Shown piece after piece: positions 4,540 to 6,571 of a stretch of 6,571 nucleotides of DNA. Made by a program: the position numbers and the translations under genes. The number at the start of each line of letters is the position of its first letter. Positions within the stretch are counted from its first letter, which is position 1. The DNA is from an uncultured Oscillospiraceae bacterium (GTDB lineage: Bacteria; Bacillota; Clostridia; Oscillospirales; Oscillospiraceae): contig CAKUHW010000059.1 of NCBI GenBank assembly GCA_934659415.1, positions 1 to 6,571 on the forward strand. Direction: 5' to 3'. Under the pieces are notes generated by a model, which was not told where the DNA came from, made no database searches, and saw only the letters and a list, made by a program, of their open reading frames with translations.

Positions 4540-5739
4540 ATGGATAGACCCGACACCGAAAAAAACAGCGTCCCGGAGGAAACGGGCGGGGGCAGAAGAA
4601 AGCCGGGCCGCCTGCTCCTGCGGCTGCTGGCGGCCCTGCTGGTGGTCGCGGTCGCCCTGGGCGCCGTGGCCGCCGTGGTCTGGCGGGACAGGCTGAACGC
4701 AGACAGCATCAAGCGCTGGTTCCGCTACCGCACCATGCTCCTCAGCGACAGCGGCCAGGCTGAGGCCTTCCCCTTCGACGGGGACGCGGAGGACAGCTTC
4801 GCCCTGGTGGACGGGGACCTGCTGGTCTGCTCCCGCAACACCCTCTCCCTCTACTCCGGCAGCGGCACGCGCTATGTGGAGCAGCCCGTGGACATGGAGC
4901 ACCCCGCCATCGCCTGCGGCGGGACCTCCGCCGTGGTGTACGACGTGGGCGGCAGCGAGCTGTATGTGCTCAGCCGGCGCCAGCTGGTGTGGACCGGCAC
5001 GGGACTGGAGGGCATCCTCTCCGCCCGGCTGAACAAAAACGGACTGCTCACGGTGGTCACCCAGCCGGGGAGCTCCCGGGGGGAGGTCACCGTGTACGAC
5101 GCCTCCTGCGCCCCTCTGGCCACCGTCCGCCTCACCTCCGCCTATGTGCTGGACGCCGCCCTCTCCGACGACGGCAAAACGCTGGCCATCGTCACCATCG
5201 GCCAGCAGGACGGGACCTTTGCCTCCGCCCTGTCCCTGTACGCGCTGAACGCCGCGCAGGGCGGGGCCTATGCCCCCGACCTGGTCCGCTCCCTGGGCTC
5301 CGGCGCGGTGCTGGAGCTGCGCCACACCGCCGACCGGGTCTGGGCTCTCACCGACCAGGGCCTGGGCGTTCTGGGCCGGGACGGGCAGACGGTCACCGCG
5401 GACTGGGACGGGCGCTATCTCAAGCAGTATACTCTGGCGGGGGACGGCTTTGCCGCCGCCCTGCTGGGCAAGTATCAGTCGGGCAGTCAGGGGGAGCTGT
5501 GGGTGGTCTTGCAGGACGGGACGCGGCATACCCTGGAGATACGGGAGCAGGTGCTCTCCCTGTCCGCCGCCGGGCGCTATCTGGCGGTGCTCACCGGCAA
5601 CCGGCTGGATCTCTACACCCGGGACCTCACCCTCTACGCCTCCCTGACAGACACCCAGGGGGCCAGGAGCGTGCTCATGCAGGCCGACGGCTCCGCCGTG
5701 CTCATCGCCCAGAACGCCGCCCGCTGCTATGTCCCCTGA
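4540..5739 (+). CDS. Membrane-anchored probable beta-propeller protein (DUF5711-like)
   Basis: This is a 399-residue protein of unknown function that resembles the DUF5711 family of Clostridia; I assign the family from memory of its layout and typical neighbour. The charged N-terminus (1-24, ending in an RRKPGR stretch) is followed by one hydrophobic helix at about 25-48 with no lipobox, so it is probably a single-pass anchor with the rest outside the cell. A DSIKRWFRYR segment (55-64) follows the helix. From about residue 75 to the end the sequence is a run of short beta-strand-like repeats, for example SAVVYD, ELYVLS, EVTVYD, LSLYAL and LDLYTRDLTLYASL. The strands are interspersed with DDGK, NKNG and DGSA turns, as expected for a 6-7 bladed propeller. 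The ATG has a strong ribosome-binding site. The next gene begins 24 bp after its stop, so the two are likely an operon. No catalytic motif is visible. Confidence 0.75.
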   Translation: MDRPDTEKNSVPEETGGGRRKPGRLLLRLLAALLVVAVALGAVAAVVWRDRLNADSIKRWFRYRTMLLSDSGQAEAFPFDGDAEDSFALVDGDLLVCSRNTLSLYSGSGTRYVEQPVDMEHPAIACGGTSAVVYDVGGSELYVLSRRQLVWTGTGLEGILSARLNKNGLLTVVTQPGSSRGEVTVYDASCAPLATVRLTSAYVLDAALSDDGKTLAIVTIGQQDGTFASALSLYALNAAQGGAYAPDLVRSLGSGAVLELRHTADRVWALTDQGLGVLGRDGQTVTADWDGRYLKQYTLAGDGFAAALLGKYQSGSQGELWVVLQDGTRHTLEIREQVLSLSAAGRYLAVLTGNRLDLYTRDLTLYASLTDTQGARSVLMQADGSAVLIAQNAARCYVP

Positions 5740-5763
5740 TCCCTTCGGAAAGGAGCTTTTGCC

Positions 5764-6504
5764 ATGACCGCCTATCTCTTTGACGCCGCCATCATCCTCA
5801 TCCTGCTCTTCTTCGTCCTGCGGGGGGCCCGCAAGGGGCTGGTGCTCACCCTCTTCGGCCTGGCAGGGCTGTTCATCGCCTTTTTCGGGGCGCGGCTGCT
5901 CTCCTCCGCCCTGTATCAGCCGGTGAGCGGCCTCATCCAGCCGGGCATTTACGAGACCGTCACCGGCCTTGGCCGCAGCGATCCCGACCCCGCCGTGACG
6001 GCGGAGCCCTCCCCCTCCCCGGAGAGCGGCGGTGATACGCCGGAGGGTGAGCTGCCCGGGGAGACTGCCGCCCTCTCCCTGGACGACCTGCTGCGGCAGG
6101 TGAAGAGCGCCGACCTCTACAAGGGTCTCACCGACCTGCTGGAGGACGCGGTGCAGACCGATAAGATCCGGGAGACCGCCGGAAACGCCGCCCTCTCCCT
6201 GTCCGAATATCTGGCAGACCTTGTCGCCAAGGCCGCCCTCTTCGCCGCGGGCTTCCTGGTGGTCCTGCTGCTGTGGACCCTGCTGGGGCGGCTGCTGGAC
6301 CTGGCCTGCCGCCTGCCGGTGCTGTCCGCCGCCAACCGGGCGGGAGGCGCGGTGCTGGGGCTGGTCAAGGGGGCCCTGGTGGTCCTCCTTCTGGTCTGGC
6401 TGGGGCAGCTGGCCGGGCTTGTCCCCCGCCAGCCCTCCACCCCGGTGCTCTCCCTGTTCTCCGGCGGCAACCTCATCCGCCTGCTGAACGGCCTGGTGGA
6501 GTGA
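5764..6504 (+). CDS. CvpA-family membrane protein with extended loop
   Basis: This 246-residue protein has four predicted membrane segments at about 5-19, 26-50, 155-178 and 196-219. Two CvpA-family signatures are visible: RGARKGL between helices 1 and 2 (20-26), and NRAGGAVLGLVKG leading into helix 4 (191-203). CvpA was named for a role in colicin V production in E. coli. In Gram-positive bacteria its role is unclear, although family members have been tied to envelope stress. Typical members are roughly 160-180 residues. The excess here is in the 51-154 region, which contains a PSPSP-rich acidic linker (about 72-100) and a helical part (104-152). AAGGAG at 5750-5755, 8 nt before the ATG, fixes the start. 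Its placement 24 bp after the DUF5711-like gene suggests the two act together at the membrane. Confidence 0.85.
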   Translation: MTAYLFDAAIILILLFFVLRGARKGLVLTLFGLAGLFIAFFGARLLSSALYQPVSGLIQPGIYETVTGLGRSDPDPAVTAEPSPSPESGGDTPEGELPGETAALSLDDLLRQVKSADLYKGLTDLLEDAVQTDKIRETAGNAALSLSEYLADLVAKAALFAAGFLVVLLLWTLLGRLLDLACRLPVLSAANRAGGAVLGLVKGALVVLLLVWLGQLAGLVPRQPSTPVLSLFSGGNLIRLLNGLVE

Positions 6505-6513
6505 GCGGACCGC

Positions 6514-6571
6514 AGGGCTCTGCCCTTGCCGCTTTTCGGGCCGCTGAGACAGCGGCCCGTTTCCCTACGGG
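6514..6571 (-). repeat. GTAGGG-hairpin repeat unit, reverse orientation, at the window edge
   Basis: The reverse complement of 6514-6558 matches 3061-3106 except in the hairpin loop (TCT instead of TCCC). The CGTAGGG lead is also present (6562-6568), separated from the stem by an extra AAAC. The stem 6537-6546 with 6550-6559 is 10 bp with a 3-nt loop and is followed by TTT on the + strand. It could act as a weak terminator for cvpA, though the T-run is too short to be convincing. The element may continue beyond the window. Confidence 0.75.

Noticed and set aside
4512..4541. Sigma-A promoter from TTGACA at 4512
   Set aside because: The best -10 match at the right distance (TGCTAT, 4536-4541) is poor and overlaps the start codon.
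6537..6562. Rho-independent terminator after cvpA
   Set aside because: A 10-bp stem is followed by only three T residues, and it is part of a dispersed repeat; termination is possible but unsupported.

Overview
This 6.6 kb window is GC-rich. Its gene content and gene order point to a Gram-positive anaerobe of class Clostridia, most likely the Oscillospiraceae (Flavonifractor, Pseudoflavonifractor or Oscillibacter-like gut bacteria). That placement is an inference from three things: the ecfA1-ecfA2-ecfT-truA order, the DUF5711-like/CvpA gene pair, and intergenic repeats of a kind I associate with these genomes. All six supported protein-coding genes are on the + strand.

Layout. Positions 1-297 hold the C-terminal end of a class I SAM-dependent methyltransferase. 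Positions 338-2870 hold a compact operon, ecfA1-ecfA2-ecfT, which encodes the two ATPases and the membrane coupling protein of a group II energy-coupling-factor (ECF) vitamin/micronutrient importer. No substrate-binding S component is present, so the module presumably serves S components encoded elsewhere. Positions 2871-3431 are non-coding and packed with hairpin repeats. Positions 3432-4187 hold truA (tRNA pseudouridine 38-40 synthase), translated from a GTG start. Positions 4188-4539 are non-coding and largely filled by a second, longer copy of one of these repeats. Positions 4540-5739 encode a membrane-anchored, probable beta-propeller protein (DUF5711-like). Positions 5764-6504 encode a CvpA-family membrane protein with a long internal loop. 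The window ends inside an inverted copy of a repeat already seen at 3056-3110.

The protein-coding genes are conventional. The unusual part is the intergenic DNA. It holds at least two repeat families built from short-loop hairpins. Family 1 has a GTAGGG lead followed by a 9-bp hairpin; two nearby units face each other, and a third clear unit lies at the window end in reverse orientation. Family 2 is a 170-280 bp composite element with imperfect terminal inverted repeats; two copies in the same orientation flank truA, and a partial third lies beside the first copy. In both families, differences between copies preserve base pairing (A-T versus C-G, G-T versus A-T, and a symmetric 2-bp stem extension). 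This suggests selection on a folded DNA or RNA, or spread of structured elements. No CRISPR array, tRNA, rRNA, transposase gene or recognisable riboswitch is present.
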